NCBI GenBank assembly: GCA_021234155.1 | Contig: JAJEKV010000211.1 | Location: 620,001 to 684,000, forward strand | Direction of reading: 5' to 3' | DNA from: Isoetes taiwanensis | Lineage: Eukaryota > Streptophyta > Lycopodiopsida > Isoetales > Isoetaceae | DNA length: 64,000 bases | Shown: positions 30,134 through 42,834 of the stretch, one piece after another | How positions within the stretch are numbered: position 1 is the stretch's first letter | Layout of the letters: each line of letters opens with the position of its first letter | Translations under genes and position numbers: made by a program | Notes under the pieces: model-generated | Seen by the model: only the letters and a program-made list of their open reading frames with translations | Database searches by the model: none | Told to the model about the DNA's origin: nothing

Positions 30134-33100
30134 TTTTTATATATGAACTTGAATAATAGGCCGCCACCTTGACATATGGATATTTCCCTCCGAGACACAT
30201 ATCCTGTATAAACATGAGGCCATGTCTAGGCCACTACTTTGACATTTTCATCCTAGTTATCCTTGCTTCCTAAATTGCTCTGACCTCTATTTCGAGTTAA
30301 CCAAGTGGCAGTATATTGAGCAACCTATGTTTTTCCCAAAATAGCTAAAATATTTCATTTCCCCCTATTTTCTTAATTAAAAATTCCTAAAATGCCAATT
30401 TCATTAACCAATAAACAGATATAGATATTGTGTTGACGATTAGGGTTTGTAGAAAGACCTATTCCGGACCTCATGAGCTCCCTCTCTATGTGGATTAGGG
30501 TTTTTCCTGCTTGCCAAGATAATAGGTTCTGCCAGTAGCTTCAAAGTAGCTTCAAACCCACTGATCCGGAAGGAAACGTACCTTTGCCCAGAATCTATAT
30601 GAAGTTAACACATCTCTGCCGAGAATCTATACGAAGTTTCATATGAGAATCGACCCAATTCTGTTGATCCGGACAATCCTGCGAATCCAGTGGAAGCTAA
30701 GGAGCTTAATCATACTGCAGATGATCTAGGAACAGAATTTATGAGCTACTACAACACAGTATTTGCAAGCTACAACCACGAATGTACCTTTCGAGAATGT
30801 TGATCCAAATTGGAGTATCCGAGTAAAACAACACGAATGAGTGCAACATGTTTGTCAACACGAATAATCAGGTTTTCTACATAATGTTTTATGAAATATT
30901 TCATTCTATTCCCAGCTTGGTTTCTTTAATCGTTGATAGTTATCCTCTCCCCTTTTTTTAATGTTCTTCTTGCACTTATGCTACAATAGATGGTTAGCTG
31001 TGTAGATATTCCAGTTTCACTCATATCTGCCTTGTACAATTTCATGAGAGCAGTCCATGCGTAAAGTCTACTTACTGATCATCTGCAGATCTGACTCAGC
31101 AGTACATCTATAAAATTGAAATGTCATATTCTGCTAATGTAGATCTCTATCTAATATAGTAAAACAGATGAAAAATAAGCTAGATGCTAGATGTACACTG
31201 TATCATAGGGATGAGATGTCATACTGTGCTGCTAATAAAGCTCTTTCCAGTCATTAATATCCATGTATTTTACCTGTAGATCTTCATCTCTGCCTCATCA
31301 CTCCACCTCTAATAATCATAATTTGCTTCTTTGCTATGGGATCTTTAAAATGTACTCATAATTTTAAGTTTAGTTGTAAACTTAATGTGGTATTCCTTTC
31401 CTGATCTGCTGCATCTCATGATTGCTTGATAAATGCCATAAATGAATGCAATACTACTGGAGCACTCTTGGGAGCTGACTACATGCCTATCAACACAAGT
31501 AACCAGGTTTTCTGCATAGTATTTTAAGAAATTCCCTAATTTCTGTTGCAGTAGAGGTTCATATATATTTATAGGCAGTAATTTACACTTCCTTGCGTTA
31601 AATTGCTGATGGTAATCTGCTTATAGACTTTGTAGGCTCTCTATATAAAGCGTCTGATTGAGGCAGGTTCTAAGCCATAGAGTGTATTTGATTTGGTCCC
31701 ATCGAGGCTGACAGATGTTGGCCCTCCTCTTAAATTGACTCTTGATAGTCGCATGTTGTTTAATTGTCCATTTGATATATTAAATATTTATTTCTTTGTG
31801 AAATTCTAGTGATCTTCATATCTCGGAGCCAGTCTAGATCAAAGACTTGCCCCAACCGTGCTTATTGCCCAATTTAGCTTATGAACCTTTCACATAGCTG
31901 TGCTTAATTTAATGTTTGTTGTTTTGTTGTTCTCTCTTAATTTGTGTTGTATTATGTGCTTCCCTAAAGTTAAACTGTAACTCTTCAGGTTTATTCTCTA
32001 AACTATAACTCTTTAGGTTTATTCTTTGAACTACCTCTATTTCTTCTGCATTAATTTCTGAATTGATTTTCTTAACTACTTGGCCTTATTATTTTGGTTA
32101 TACGTGTTTGTTTTATGGTGAAGGGCGTTAAGCCGGACGAGTTCATTGCTTACCTGTTTGTGGCTTATGCATTTACCCTTCTCAGGCTAACTTGCATTTG
32201 GTTCCACTGCAGGTAACCGGACTCTTCCCTCCATTTGGTGCTTTGAAGTAGAAGTTTGTGCAAGATTATTGCTCAAGCATACATTCCAGTTCATGGTGAT
32301 ATCCAAAAGCTCTAAAGACTTGTTTTTGATTTGTGAAAAAAGGATTTGACAACCACCTTTATGCTGGGTTATTAGTTCGTCGTTTTTTCTAGGATCTTAT
32401 GACTTCAAATATCTTCCAAGTTTTGCCATATTAAATATGCATGTCTCTATCAGGCTTGTAGTATATGTATTGCGGTTGTACATTCTATCCGCTAAAATTA
32501 AGGCACTTATTTCTATCAGAGAATTGTTATATTTTGCTTGTATCTTCAGATCGAAATATAACGACATAATGTCTTAAAATTTCACTTGTATCCTCTTCTC
32601 TCAGCCAGCAGTACCTTATTCTCTTTGATTTGTTTCCGGCGGGGAGGGGCTTCTTCACCACTTTGGTTTGGCTAATTTGGCGTTGCTTTCTGCTGTCCTT
32701 TCACGGCCTTTAGCCTTCATCCCGTGACCTTCGGCCCTCGATCCTAGTTTGTTAAGGAAGTCCTTTGGTATTCGAGGCGCTTTTGTTGGTTTCATGCGAG
32801 TCGTGATGCAAGAATGATAGATAGGCTTCTCATTCATCTCGTAGATTTCTACAATGGTGGGCCGGTGGATAGCCGCACACATGCGAACTACCCACGAAAA
32901 ATAAAGGGAAAATCCAATTATATCATTTGGACCCCAAAAAAAAATACAATGCTAACGGATGAGTGGCTGATGTACACCGCCGAAAGCTTATCAGGGATTA
33001 AAAACCCGCCCTTTCGGGTTTTCGAGGAAAAACCCTAGTGATAAGCCCGGCAAGGGGCTTAGACAAAGCGTAAAAGGCATAGAATCGCTCCCAAAAACCA

Positions 33101-34216
33101 GCGCATGGAGAAGTTAAAACGGATGGCGCTCGCCAACCTGTACCTGCACATCACCAAAAACAAACGAGAAACATACCAAAGAATAGCATCACCCAATGGG
33201 TGGAAAAAAAGCATCACCCACCGGGTGGAAAAACATGATAAACAGAACTTGTACAAAATATAATAAACAAAGAAGGGGGGGAGGGTGGGTTCAAAGAGAA
33301 TAAGGTACTGCTGAGAGAAGAGGAAGCGCCGATGAAACGTCGATGAAGAACTCTGCAATAAGTAGCAAACGCCCAACCTGATGAACGGCCCAAAACGCAT
33401 GCGATGTATGCATGCGACGCATGCAATGCATGCATGCTCGTCTTGAGCAAGAATGCCGATTCGCTACGCGAATCGACGACATAGGCATATATTTCCAACT
33501 TGGATTTGTTATATGACATGAGATCCTATTGTCTTAAGTTTCTGCTTACATAATATATTTAATTTAAGCTTGCACATTATTTGTTGTTGTATAATCTTAA
33601 AGATTCAGATCATTCTTTTTGTCTTGCTTATCCTTATCAGGGCCTAGAATTAGATTGCACCTGTCTATTTCTAGGATTGCAATTGAAGGTCCTTATTTTT
33701 CCAAATGGAACTATAAGGCCTAAAGTCTGTTGTTTCTTATGGTCTTAACAGGCTTAAAGGGTTTTTTAATGTTACTCCAATTCCTAAGTTTAACTTGGGA
33801 CCCTGATTTGGAGTAAAGGTGTATTATTGTTTGTACTCACACTTGTATGCTTATTACAGATAATAATTGGTCCAGAGTACAATGAATGCAAAAATCTCGT
33901 TCTGGGACTGCTGCACTTTCCAACAGCCATGGGTTTTTATGGAAAGAGTTTTTCCATGGCTGATTCGTTCTCTACAAAAACTTTTACAATGTCTTATTAT
34001 ACCTTGGATTTCTCAAAACATGCAAGATATACTGAGGATTCTTAAAACATATACTGTAAGTGTCATCTTCTAATTTTTGCATATGTCTAGAATAATAGTA
34101 TATGGGTTGGGTAGGGTCCCTGTGTTGCAATAGGGCCCTACTCTCCCTGTTGCAGCTTTCTTAAGTCAATTCAATTGACTAATGGGACCTCCCTACCTGA
34201 GGTAGGAGGCAGGATT
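30134..34216. repeat. Tandem unit U2, with an 886-bp extra block
   Basis: U2 matches U1 closely but lacks about 73 bp after 30190 (TTACCTCTG...GATTGT of U1) and carries an extra block at 32595-33480 that neither U1 nor U3 has. The open stretches seen in U1 contain stops or shifts here. Confidence 0.85.
32595..33480. mobile_element. 886-bp insertion in U2, unidentified
   Basis: The block interrupts the word TATCCT/ATAGGC that is continuous in U1 and U3. It contains a hairpin AACCCG...CGGGTT near 33003-33020, a GCATGC-rich stretch at about 33397-33435, and a perfect 8-bp-stem palindrome CGATTCGC-TAC-GCGAATCG at 33457-33475 just inside the right edge. I see no terminal repeats, no poly(A) and no target duplication. 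The AAAACCC...GGAAAAACCC motif near 33000 resembles ones at 58690 and 62010 in the LINE 3' regions, so a LINE- or SINE-derived piece is possible. Confidence 0.5.
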
Positions 34217-37074
34217 TTTTTATATATGAACTTGAATAATAGGCCGCCACCTTGACATATGGATATTTCCCTTACCTCTGTGCTGAATTATATTAAAATC
34301 ATACCCCTAATGGTCCTTGTTAGCAACTGATTGTCCGAGACACATATCCTGTATAAACATGAGGCCATGTCTAGGCCACTACTTTGACATTTTCATCCTA
34401 GTTATCCTTGCTTCCTAAATTGCTCTAACCTCTATTTCGAGTTAACCAAGTGGCAGTATATTGAGCAACCTATGTTTTTCCCAAAATAGCTAAAATATTT
34501 CATCTCCCCCTATTTTCTTAATTAAAAATTCCTAAAATGCCAATTTCATTAACCAATAAACAGATATAGATATTGTGTTGACGATTAGGGTTTGTAGAAA
34601 GACCTATTCCGGACCTCATGAGCTCCATCTCTATGTGGATAAGGGTTTTTCCTGCTTGCCAAGATAATAGGTTCTGCCAGTAGCTTCAAAGTAGCTTCAA
34701 ACCCACTGATCCGGAAGGAAACGTACCTTTGCCCAGAATCTATATGAAGTTAACACATCTCTGCCGAGAATCTATACGAAGTTTCATATGAGAATCGACC
34801 CAATTCTGTTGATCTGGACAAGCCTGCGAATCCAGTGGAAGCTAAGGAGCTTAATCATATTGCGGATGATCTAGGAATAGAATTTATGAGCTACTACAAC
34901 ACAGTATTTGCAAGCTACAGCCACAAATGTACCGCCTGAGAATGTTGATCCAGTGGAGCATCTGACAGAAAACAACACGAATGAGTGCAACATGTTTGTC
35001 AACACGAATAATCAGGTTTTCTACATAATATTTTATGAAATCTTTCATTCTATTCCCGGCTTGGTTGCTTTTAATCGTTGTGATTATCCTCTTTCCTTTT
35101 TTTAATGTTCCTCTTGCACTTATGCTACAATAGATGGTTAGTGTGTAGATATTCAGTTTCACTCATATCGCCTTATACAATTTCATGAGAGCGATCCATG
35201 TGTAAAGTCTACTATCGATCATGCGAGATCGACTTAGCGGTACATCTATAAAAATTAAAATGTCATATTACGCTAATGTAGATCTCTATCTAATATAGTA
35301 AAACAGATGAAGAATAAGCTAGATGCTAGATGTACACTGTATCATAGGGATGAGATGTCATACTGGGCTGCTAATAAAGCTCTTTCCAGTCATTCATATC
35401 CATGTAACTGTAGATCTTCATCTCTGCCTCATCACTCCACCTCTAATAATCATAATTTGCTTCTTTGCTATGGGATCTCTAAAATGGACTCATAATTTTA
35501 AGTTTAGTTGTAAACTTAATGTGGTATTCCTTTCTGATTTCGTTGCATCTCATGATTGCTTGATAAATGCCATAAATGAATGCAATATTACTAGAGCACT
35601 CTTGGGAGCTGACTACATGCCTGTCAACACAGATAATCAGGTTTTCTGCATAGTATTTTAAGAAATCCTTCATTCTATTCCCAACTTGTTGTCATTTATA
35701 CAACCCACTCTAGATAAATTCCCGAATTTCTGTTGCAGTAGAGGTTCATATATATTTATAGGCAGTAATTTACACTTCCTTGCTTTAAATTGCTGATGGT
35801 AATCTGCTTATAGACTTTGTAGGCTCTCTATATAAAGCGTCTTGATTGAGGCAGGTTCTCAAGCCATAGAGTGTATTTGGGATTTGGTCCCATCGGGCGA
35901 CATCACGGGCCCTCCTCTTAAATTGACTCTTGATAGTGGCATGTTGTTTAATTGTCCATTTGATATATTAAATATTTATTTCTTTGTGAAATTCTAGTGA
36001 TCTTTATATCTCGGAGCCAGTCTAGATCAAAGACTTGCCCCAACCGTGCTTATTGCCCAATTTAGCTTATGAACCTTTCACATATTTGTGCTTAATTTAA
36101 TGTTTGTTGTTTTGTTGTTCTCTCTTAATTTGTATTGTATTATGTGCTTCCCTAAAGTTAAAATTTGTAACTCTTGAGGGTTTATTCTCTAAACTATAAC
36201 TCTTTAGGTTTATTCTCGAACTACCTCTATTTCTTACGCATTAATTTCGAATTGATTTTCTTAACTACTTGGCCTTATTATTTTGGTTATCGTGTTTGTT
36301 TTTATGGTGAAGGCGTTAAGCGGGACGGAGTTCATTGCTTACCTGTTTGTGGCTTATGCATTTACCCTTCTCAGGCTAACTTGCATTTGGTTCCACTGCA
36401 GGTAACCGGACTCTTCCCTCCATTTGGTGCTTTGAAGTAGAAGTTTGTGCAAGATTATTGCTCAAGCATACATTCCAGTTCATGGTGATATCCAAAAGCT
36501 CTAAAGACTTGTTTTTTATTTGTGAAAAAAGGATTTGACAACCACCTTTATCTTTGGGTTATTAGTTAAATTCATTTTTTTTCTAGTATCTTATGACTTC
36601 AAATATCTTCCAAGTTTTGCCATATTAAATATGCATGTCTCTATCGGGCTTGTAGTATATGTATTATGCGGTTGTACATTCTATCCGCTAAAAATTAAGG
36701 CACTTATTTCTATCGGAGAATTGTTATATTTTGCTTGTATCTTCAGATCTGAAATATATGACATAATGTCTTAAAATTCCACTTGTATCCTATAGGCATA
36801 TATTTCCAACTTGGATTTGTTATATGACATGAGATCCTATTGTCTTAAGTTTCTGCTTACATAATATATTTAATTTAAGCTTGCACATTATTTGTTGTTG
36901 TATAATCTTAAAGATTCAGATCATTCTTTTTGTCTTGCTTATCCTTATCAGGGCCTAGAATTAGATTGCACCTGTCTATTTCTAGGATTGCAATTGAAGG
37001 TCCTTATTTTTCCAAATGGAACTATAAGGCCTAAAGTCTGTTGTTTCTTATGGTCTTAACAGGCTTAAAGGGGC
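34217..37074. repeat. Tandem unit U3, truncated by L1-A
   Basis: U3 follows U2 directly and stops at CTTAAAGGGGC before the T24 run of L1-A; the U1/U2 text after CTTAAAGGG does not resume later in the window. Compared with U1 it has many clustered differences at CTG/CAG words between 35140 and 36700. Confidence 0.85.
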
Positions 37075-38109
37075 TTTTTTTTTTTTTTTTTTTTTTTTAG
37101 GGTAAGAATATGTATTAATTTATAAAAATTTACATAAGATATCCCCAAATGGGATTGATGGAAATAATTATCACCAAGCAGATATAGCTCATAAATACCA
37201 AGGCTTGTACTAAGACTACCACTCCAATCTTCCCTACCCCTGGATTACTATAGGGAAACCATCTTCATCCATGCTTAGATACTATATGGAGTTAGCAGCC
37301 AATTCCAAGCAACAAGGACTTAGGATAAAGCCCATCTGCAGACGAAGATCCACCATCCAACATCCTAACAGGTGTCGGACAGGTCATAAGCCCTTACTGC
37401 ACACTGTTTAAATCCAGATCCCAGTTACATTTAAAAAATGAATAGAATCCCCTTATACTGCCAATTCTATCCAAGTCCTTGTTGTAATTGCGGCCAAACT
37501 TCCTATGATGAGCTAAGGCCATGAGGGCTACCTCCATGTTGAAGCTAATGCGAATCCTTATTCTTGAAGCGGTCGGTCCTCCAAAGCTACACCACATCGG
37601 TGTTTCAAATACACCACAATGATATATTGGTTAAAAGTGAGCTGGATAGCGTCGCACCTAAAGCTGGCTAGAATGGCGGCCATGATAGGCGACCACGTCT
37701 GTAACCCAATAATTGGACAAACCCACCTCAAAAGTCTCCTACGATCGGGCAAAAGAAAAGATGATCCATTGTCTCGGCGCTCCACATCCTAGAGGCGGAG
37801 ATCATGTTGAACAACACCCTTGTTTAACAACCATGTCATAGTGTATACTCCTTCTTGTAGGCCGATCCAACGAAAAGAATTGAATCTTTTGGAACATAAG
37901 GAGCCCCAAGACTTAGTCAATAGACCCATGGTTTTACGCTTGATCTAATCCCAATGCAATCTGCGACCTTTAATGGGGATTGTGGCATTAGCAATCCATA
38001 CAATTTTTGACTTTATATTACGCCTCATCCCCACACAACCACCTATCCTCTTCCCCTACAATACCAGAGACCGTACTGACATTCACCATAATCTTCCTAC
38101 CTTCCTATC

Positions 38110-38604
38110 TGTTGAATATATGTCATGTTGTAATTGCACTTAGGTAGTGCTTGAAGCACTTGAAGCACTTGAAGCACGATTGGGATTTGCAAATACGGCA
38201 ATGGTTAATGAACCATTGAATATACATAGCAGGTCATTATAAGAACGACACCTTGCATATTCTAAAGGGGGAAATATGATTCAAAGTTCCCAATTAAGAA
38301 AGGCGATAACAAAGCGACTCATTGATCCGAGCATAGCGGTCGGATTGAAGGTTATAAACAGAAAAAGAAGAATTGCATGATTATTATCATTGTGAAGGGG
38401 GGAATACAGCAGTAGCCGGAAGACATGATATGATCCGGGCTTGGGCTGTCGAAGTGTTGTAAATCAATTTTATATCTTATTTGTATGATGAGGATGCAAA
38501 TGCAATAGTTCGAGGATAACTTGCAATTTATCTTGTCTATTGCTTGCTTGAATATACTAACAAGGTTATTAATTTAACTTGTTAAGTGTTGTTTGAATTC
38601 TTCA
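38110..38604 (+). repeat. Copia-2 5' LTR
   Basis: Contains a CTTGAAGCA word repeated three times near its start, as does its partner. It begins TGTTGAATA and ends ATTCTTCA. Confidence 0.92.
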
Positions 38605-38622
38605 TTGGTATCGAGCTCTGAG
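38605..38622 (+). promoter_or_regulatory. Copia-2 primer-binding site
   Basis: TTGGTATCGAGCTCTGAG directly after the LTR equals the initiator tRNA-Met site TGGTATCAGAGCTCTG except that CAG reads CG. Confidence 0.8.
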
Positions 38623-38639
38623 ATCCTATAAAAATTCAT

Positions 38640-39660
38640 CATGTCTAGCGATTTGGAGCAAATGCGCTCAATGCCATGAGGTGTTCAAGGGGAAAGTGGT
38701 TTCCAAGTCTGGAAACAAAGTATCGAGAAGTCACGGAGTTTGAAAACTGTGGTATTTAGTTGATCCTAAAGCAAGCGAGGAGATCTAGTGCTAATCTTTG
38801 GTGCGGGGGGTCAACTAGGGGAGCGGTTCAAGCTCAAGCCGCGGGTGATTCCACGGTGGTGGAAGTGGTGAAGCTAGTATAGGCTGCTGCGAGAAAGTCT
38901 GCGAGGTCAACGGTGACCTCAAGTGTGTCAACTAATGAGGTAATTAAGATTAAAGAGGCTCAAGCTATCATTTCTTTGTAAGGTTGGAACAGCTATTAAG
39001 CTCAAGCTTAGGGGGGCTAAGCCCTAGTGAAATGTGGACCTACATGGTCACAAATTATGAAGTTAAAACATCATCCCATATTGATGTTTTGGAGAAGCGA
39101 TTGAGGAAACTAAAGCTACATGAGAAAGATAATATAACTGAATTTTGTGAAAAATTTGATTCCATTATGAGACCTAGAAGGTCGCAGGTGTTATATTAAA
39201 TGAGCAATATCAATTCTTTGGCTATTTCGGGCTGTTTCTCACAATGCTTACTTGGCTACTCTTCTAAGGAATATTGCAAGAACCAAAGATCATGCAATAC
39301 AAATATCTGGACTGAATTTGAGCAGAGGCGGGTTGGCCAAGATGAAGATGAACAAGGCTGAGAAGTACTTTATCGAGGTAAACATAAGGAAAAAGAGGCT
39401 TTGGCAAAATTTGGCGGGGACAAAGTTGGACCTTGCATATGGTCATTTAAGGGCTGATTGTCCAAAAGCGAGGAAAGGAAGTTATATGTTACAATTGTGA
39501 TGGTAAAGGCCACTTTGCTCAAAATTTGTCCCGGCCCAAAGGGCGAGAATGCTAAAGGCAAAACCCAGAGAGGCAGAGGCAGTGAGGACATTTGTACAAA
39601 AAGGAAAGGGAAGTTCTAAAGATAATCCGGCATTAAATTTAACATAGGAGACTCAAGGTG
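38640..39660 (+). pseudogene. Copia-2 Gag remnant
   Basis: Short frames in this interval recall Copia Gag: 'YMVTNYEVKTSSHIDVLEKRL' style text (38984-39199) followed by 'KLHEKDNITEFCEKFDSIM', then a zinc-knuckle motif CYNCDGKGHFAQN near 39493-39531. Its last Cys is lost to a one-base shift (AATTTGTCC where AATTGTCC would keep it). Several stops separate the pieces, so no Gag is made. Confidence 0.7.
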
Positions 39661-39873
39661 AGGAGGGCGAGCAAAATGAAGATGATGAGGTTAGTTATGC
39701 TAAATTATGTCATTTGATGCATGAGAATGATCACAATATGATAATTGTAGATTCGAGGATTTTGAGAGGACAGTAACATCATCCATAAAGTTGCTTAAAA
39801 GATTGCAAGAAAGTAAAAAGTGGACATGTGCAACTAGGAAATGGTGATTTGCAAGAAATCAAAGATCTGAGGA

Positions 39874-41025
39874 ATGCTTGAACTGTATGATCTTGAAGGG
39901 AAGGCTGTTAAGTTAGAAAATGTGCTTTGTGTTCCAGGTTTAGTTAGAAACCTGATTTCAGTTTGCCAGTTAGTTGATCTTGGGTATAAAGTTCTCTTTG
40001 AGAGATTGGAATGTAAAGTGTTTCTCAACAATAAACTCAAGTTTCTTGGTAAAAGAATTGGCAATTTATTTGGTTTAAACTTAAATCATTATGTTCCAAG
40101 TGTTAACCTTGTAACATGTGCAAGCACAAAAACATGGCATGAGAGAATGTGTCATGTAAACTCTAAAACTGTTGAACTTATGATCAAGAAAGGACTGATC
40201 AAGGGCACAACTGATGATAATGAGAAGCTTAAATGTGTTGGCTGCATTTTAGGCAAGCATAGTAGACTTCCCTTTAAGAAATCAGAAAAAAGGGCAAGGA
40301 ATAAGTTGGACCTGATACACACAGATTTGTGTGGGCCTTTAAATGTTACTAGCATTTCTGGAAAAAGGTATTTTATGACCTTTATTGATGACTATAGTAG
40401 AATGACCAGAGTTTACTGCTTGAGCATAAAAGACCTAGCATTAGAAGCATTTAAAAAATTTGCAAATGCAGCAGACTTGGAAGTACATCATATGGATGTA
40501 ACTACTGCTTTCTTGAATGCAGACTTAGAAGAAGAAATCTATATGAAAATACCTCCAGGTTTTGAAAAAGAAAATGGAAAAGTATGGAAATTAAAAAAGG
40601 CAGTTTATGGCCTTAAACAATCCCCAAGGGAATGGTACAGGTGTATAGATTCTTTTCTTAGAGAGCAGGGCTTTGGAAAATTGCAAAATGATGGCAATAT
40701 TTACAAATTTCATAGAGGAGCTGAATGGTGCATAATAGCTCTCTATGTAGATGACAATATAATGATAGCTAATGGCATTGATATTTTGGAACATTGCAAG
40801 AACATTCTGAAAAGCAAATTTAAAATGTCAGATCTTGGTGAGTTGAAGAAATTTTTGGGCATAGAAGTTCATAGAAATAGGAAGAATAAAATCCTGACAT
40901 TGACTCAAAGAGGACAGATTGAGGGAATGCTTAAAAAGTTCAAAATGACTGAATGTAATATCAGCAATACTCCAATAGTTCAGGTACCAAGCTCTCGGAA
41001 AAATGTGTCCAAAAGGCAGATCTGA
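39874..41025 (+). pseudogene. Copia-2 pol ORF: GAG-pre-integrase and half integrase joined in frame to reverse transcriptase
   Basis: An uninterrupted 383-codon frame. Residues 1-65 are the protease/pre-integrase linker ('NLISVCQLVDLGYK'), about 88-135 the HHCC zinc site (WHERMCHVN...CVGCILGKHSRLPF), about 145-190 the start of the integrase core ('LIHTDLCGP', 'FIDDYSR'). The core then stops before its second catalytic Asp and continues at once into RT at 'EVHHMDVTTAFLNADLEEE', with 'YVDD' at about 290. An internal deletion of roughly 1.5 kb relative to normal Copia pol thus left the frame open. Neither integrase nor RT can be complete. Confidence 0.88.
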
Positions 41026-41039
41026 AGCGAGAGGAAATG

Positions 41040-41728
41040 AGTAATGTACCTTATATGTCATTGATTGGTTGTTTGTCCTATGTTGCCAATTGTACTAGGC
41101 GGACATTGCTTATGTGGTGAATATCTTTGAGCGGATACAACAATGACCGAGGAAAGGAGCATTGGATGGCAGCTAAACGTGTGCTTAGATACTTAAAAGG
41201 TACAATGAATCATGGAGTTAGCTATGATACAGAAAACTTACAATTGCATGCTTATTGTGGCCGCTGATTGGGAGGAGATCTAGATACAAGGAAATCCACT
41301 TCGGGATACTTAACATTCTTAGGAGGAGCTCACATTAGTTGGAAATGTAAAAAGCAAAATGCTACGGCCATGTCAAGTCTTTGAGGCCGAATATGCCTCA
41401 TTTTGTATTAGCTACCAAAAAGTAATATGGGAAAGAAGGCTGCTAATAGAACTTGGTTTCGATCAAAACAAGGCCCTTTGAATTGTCTTGTGGTGATTAC
41501 AAAAGCTGCATTGCAATGACAAAAGATCCTGTCTTTCTTGAAAGATCTAAACACATAGAACTTGAACTTCATGTTATCAGGGAAATAGTTGCAAAGGATA
41601 TAGTAAAGTTGGTATATGTTAACACAGCCAAGCAGCTAGCAGACTTGCTCACAAAACCTCTGGCAGTGACAAGGTTTACAGAGTTGAAGTGCATGATTAG
41701 ATGTGTGGATTACAACATGAAGGGGGAA
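41040..41728 (+). pseudogene. Copia-2 RNase H remnant and purine tract
   Basis: Broken frames continue from RT: 'YMSLIGCLSYVANCTRR', then after several shifts 'GDLDTRKSTSGYLTFLGGAH', and finally the frame from 41453 with 'PVFLERSKHIELELHVIRE' and 'KQLADLLTKPL', the usual Copia RNase H ending. It leads into the purine tract at 41718-41728. Confidence 0.8.
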
Positions 41729-42224
41729 TGTTGAATATATGTCATGTTGTAATTGCACTTAGGTAGTGCTTGAAGCACTTGAAGCACTTGAAGCACGATT
41801 GGGATTTGCAAATACGGCAATGGTTAATGAACCATTGAATATACATAGCAGGTCATTATAAGAACGACACCTTGCATATTCTAAAGGGGGAAATATGATT
41901 CAAAGTTCCCAATTAAGAAAGCTGATAACAAGCAGCTCATTCGGTCCGGCATAGCGGTCGGACTGAAGGTTATAAACAGAAAAAGAAGAATTGCATGATT
42001 ATTATCATTGTGAAGGGGGGAATACAGCAGTAGCCGGAAGACATGATATGATCCGGGCTTGNAGGCTGTCGAAGTGTTGTAAATCAATTTTATATCTTAT
42101 TTGTATGATGAGGATGCAAATGCAATAGTTCGAGGATAACTTGCAATTTATCTTGTCTATTGCTTGCTTGAATATACTAACAAGGTTATTAATTTAACTT
42201 GTTAAGTGTTGTTTGAATTCTTCA
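41729..42224 (+). repeat. Copia-2 3' LTR (contains one ambiguous base)
   Basis: Partner of 38110-38604. Base 42062 is N in GGGCTTGNAGGCTG where the left LTR reads GGGCTTGGGCTG. Confidence 0.92.
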
Positions 42225-42834
42225 CCTTCCCCAACACCTGGAACCAGAGCTTTAAATCTTGTCCAAGTAATCCATCTATCATTTTCCCACAACTGCCCAA
42301 CCTGGCCAATTCACCACACACCATTTAGTAAACACTCGAGGGTGTACAAGTGCAAGAGGGGCGCATCCCTCTCCCAAATCCTAGTATTCCAAAAATATAT
42401 ATTTTGCCTCCCAATGAGCATACGCTTTATCTTTGAAGAGATTACGCACATCTTGCCAAGCTTCTAATATTTTCCTCATTCTTTGGGGAAGTACCTCGAC
42501 CCATTGAGAATTTATAGAAATAGGAGCTAATCTCATCTCTGGGGGTCGAAGGGTTTCCCCTTTATCTTACCTTGTTGTAGCGGTAACCCACAAAGGAAAT
42601 ATTTGGGGATGCATCCCCTTGGATAGCCCTCGGACAAACTTGGTGCTGCAAAACCTTTCCCACTGGACCATTGGGTCTTTACATCCTAATCCCCATCGTT
42701 TCTACTTGGCACATTTCGACCATGCAACCCAAGCTATCTTCCCTCCCCAGATGAATTTACGAACGATTACTAGTAACTGGTCATACACATATTTTTGTGC
42801 CACAATAGCTGAAGAGTAGTAAATATGAGTCGCA

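Larger units (their letters stand above)
38110..42224 (+). mobile_element. Copia-2: full-length, degenerate Ty1/Copia element inserted in L1-A
   Basis: LTRs at 38110-38604 and 41729-42224 (TGTTGAATA...TTCA, 495-496 bp). The primer-binding site follows at 38605 (TTGGTATCGAGCTCTGAG, the initiator-Met word with one A missing), and the purine tract GAAGGGGGAA precedes the right LTR. Between them lie Gag remnants with a zinc knuckle, a 383-codon integrase-RT fusion (39874-41025) and an RNase H remnant. No exact 5-bp target duplication is visible (CTATC against CCTTC). The LTRs are almost identical except for a cluster of differences near 38300-38350/41920-41970 and an N at 42062. Confidence 0.92.

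Noticed and set aside
38105-42229. Target-site duplication for Copia-2
   Set aside because: The 5 bp on either side (CTATC, CCTTC) do not match well enough to claim one.
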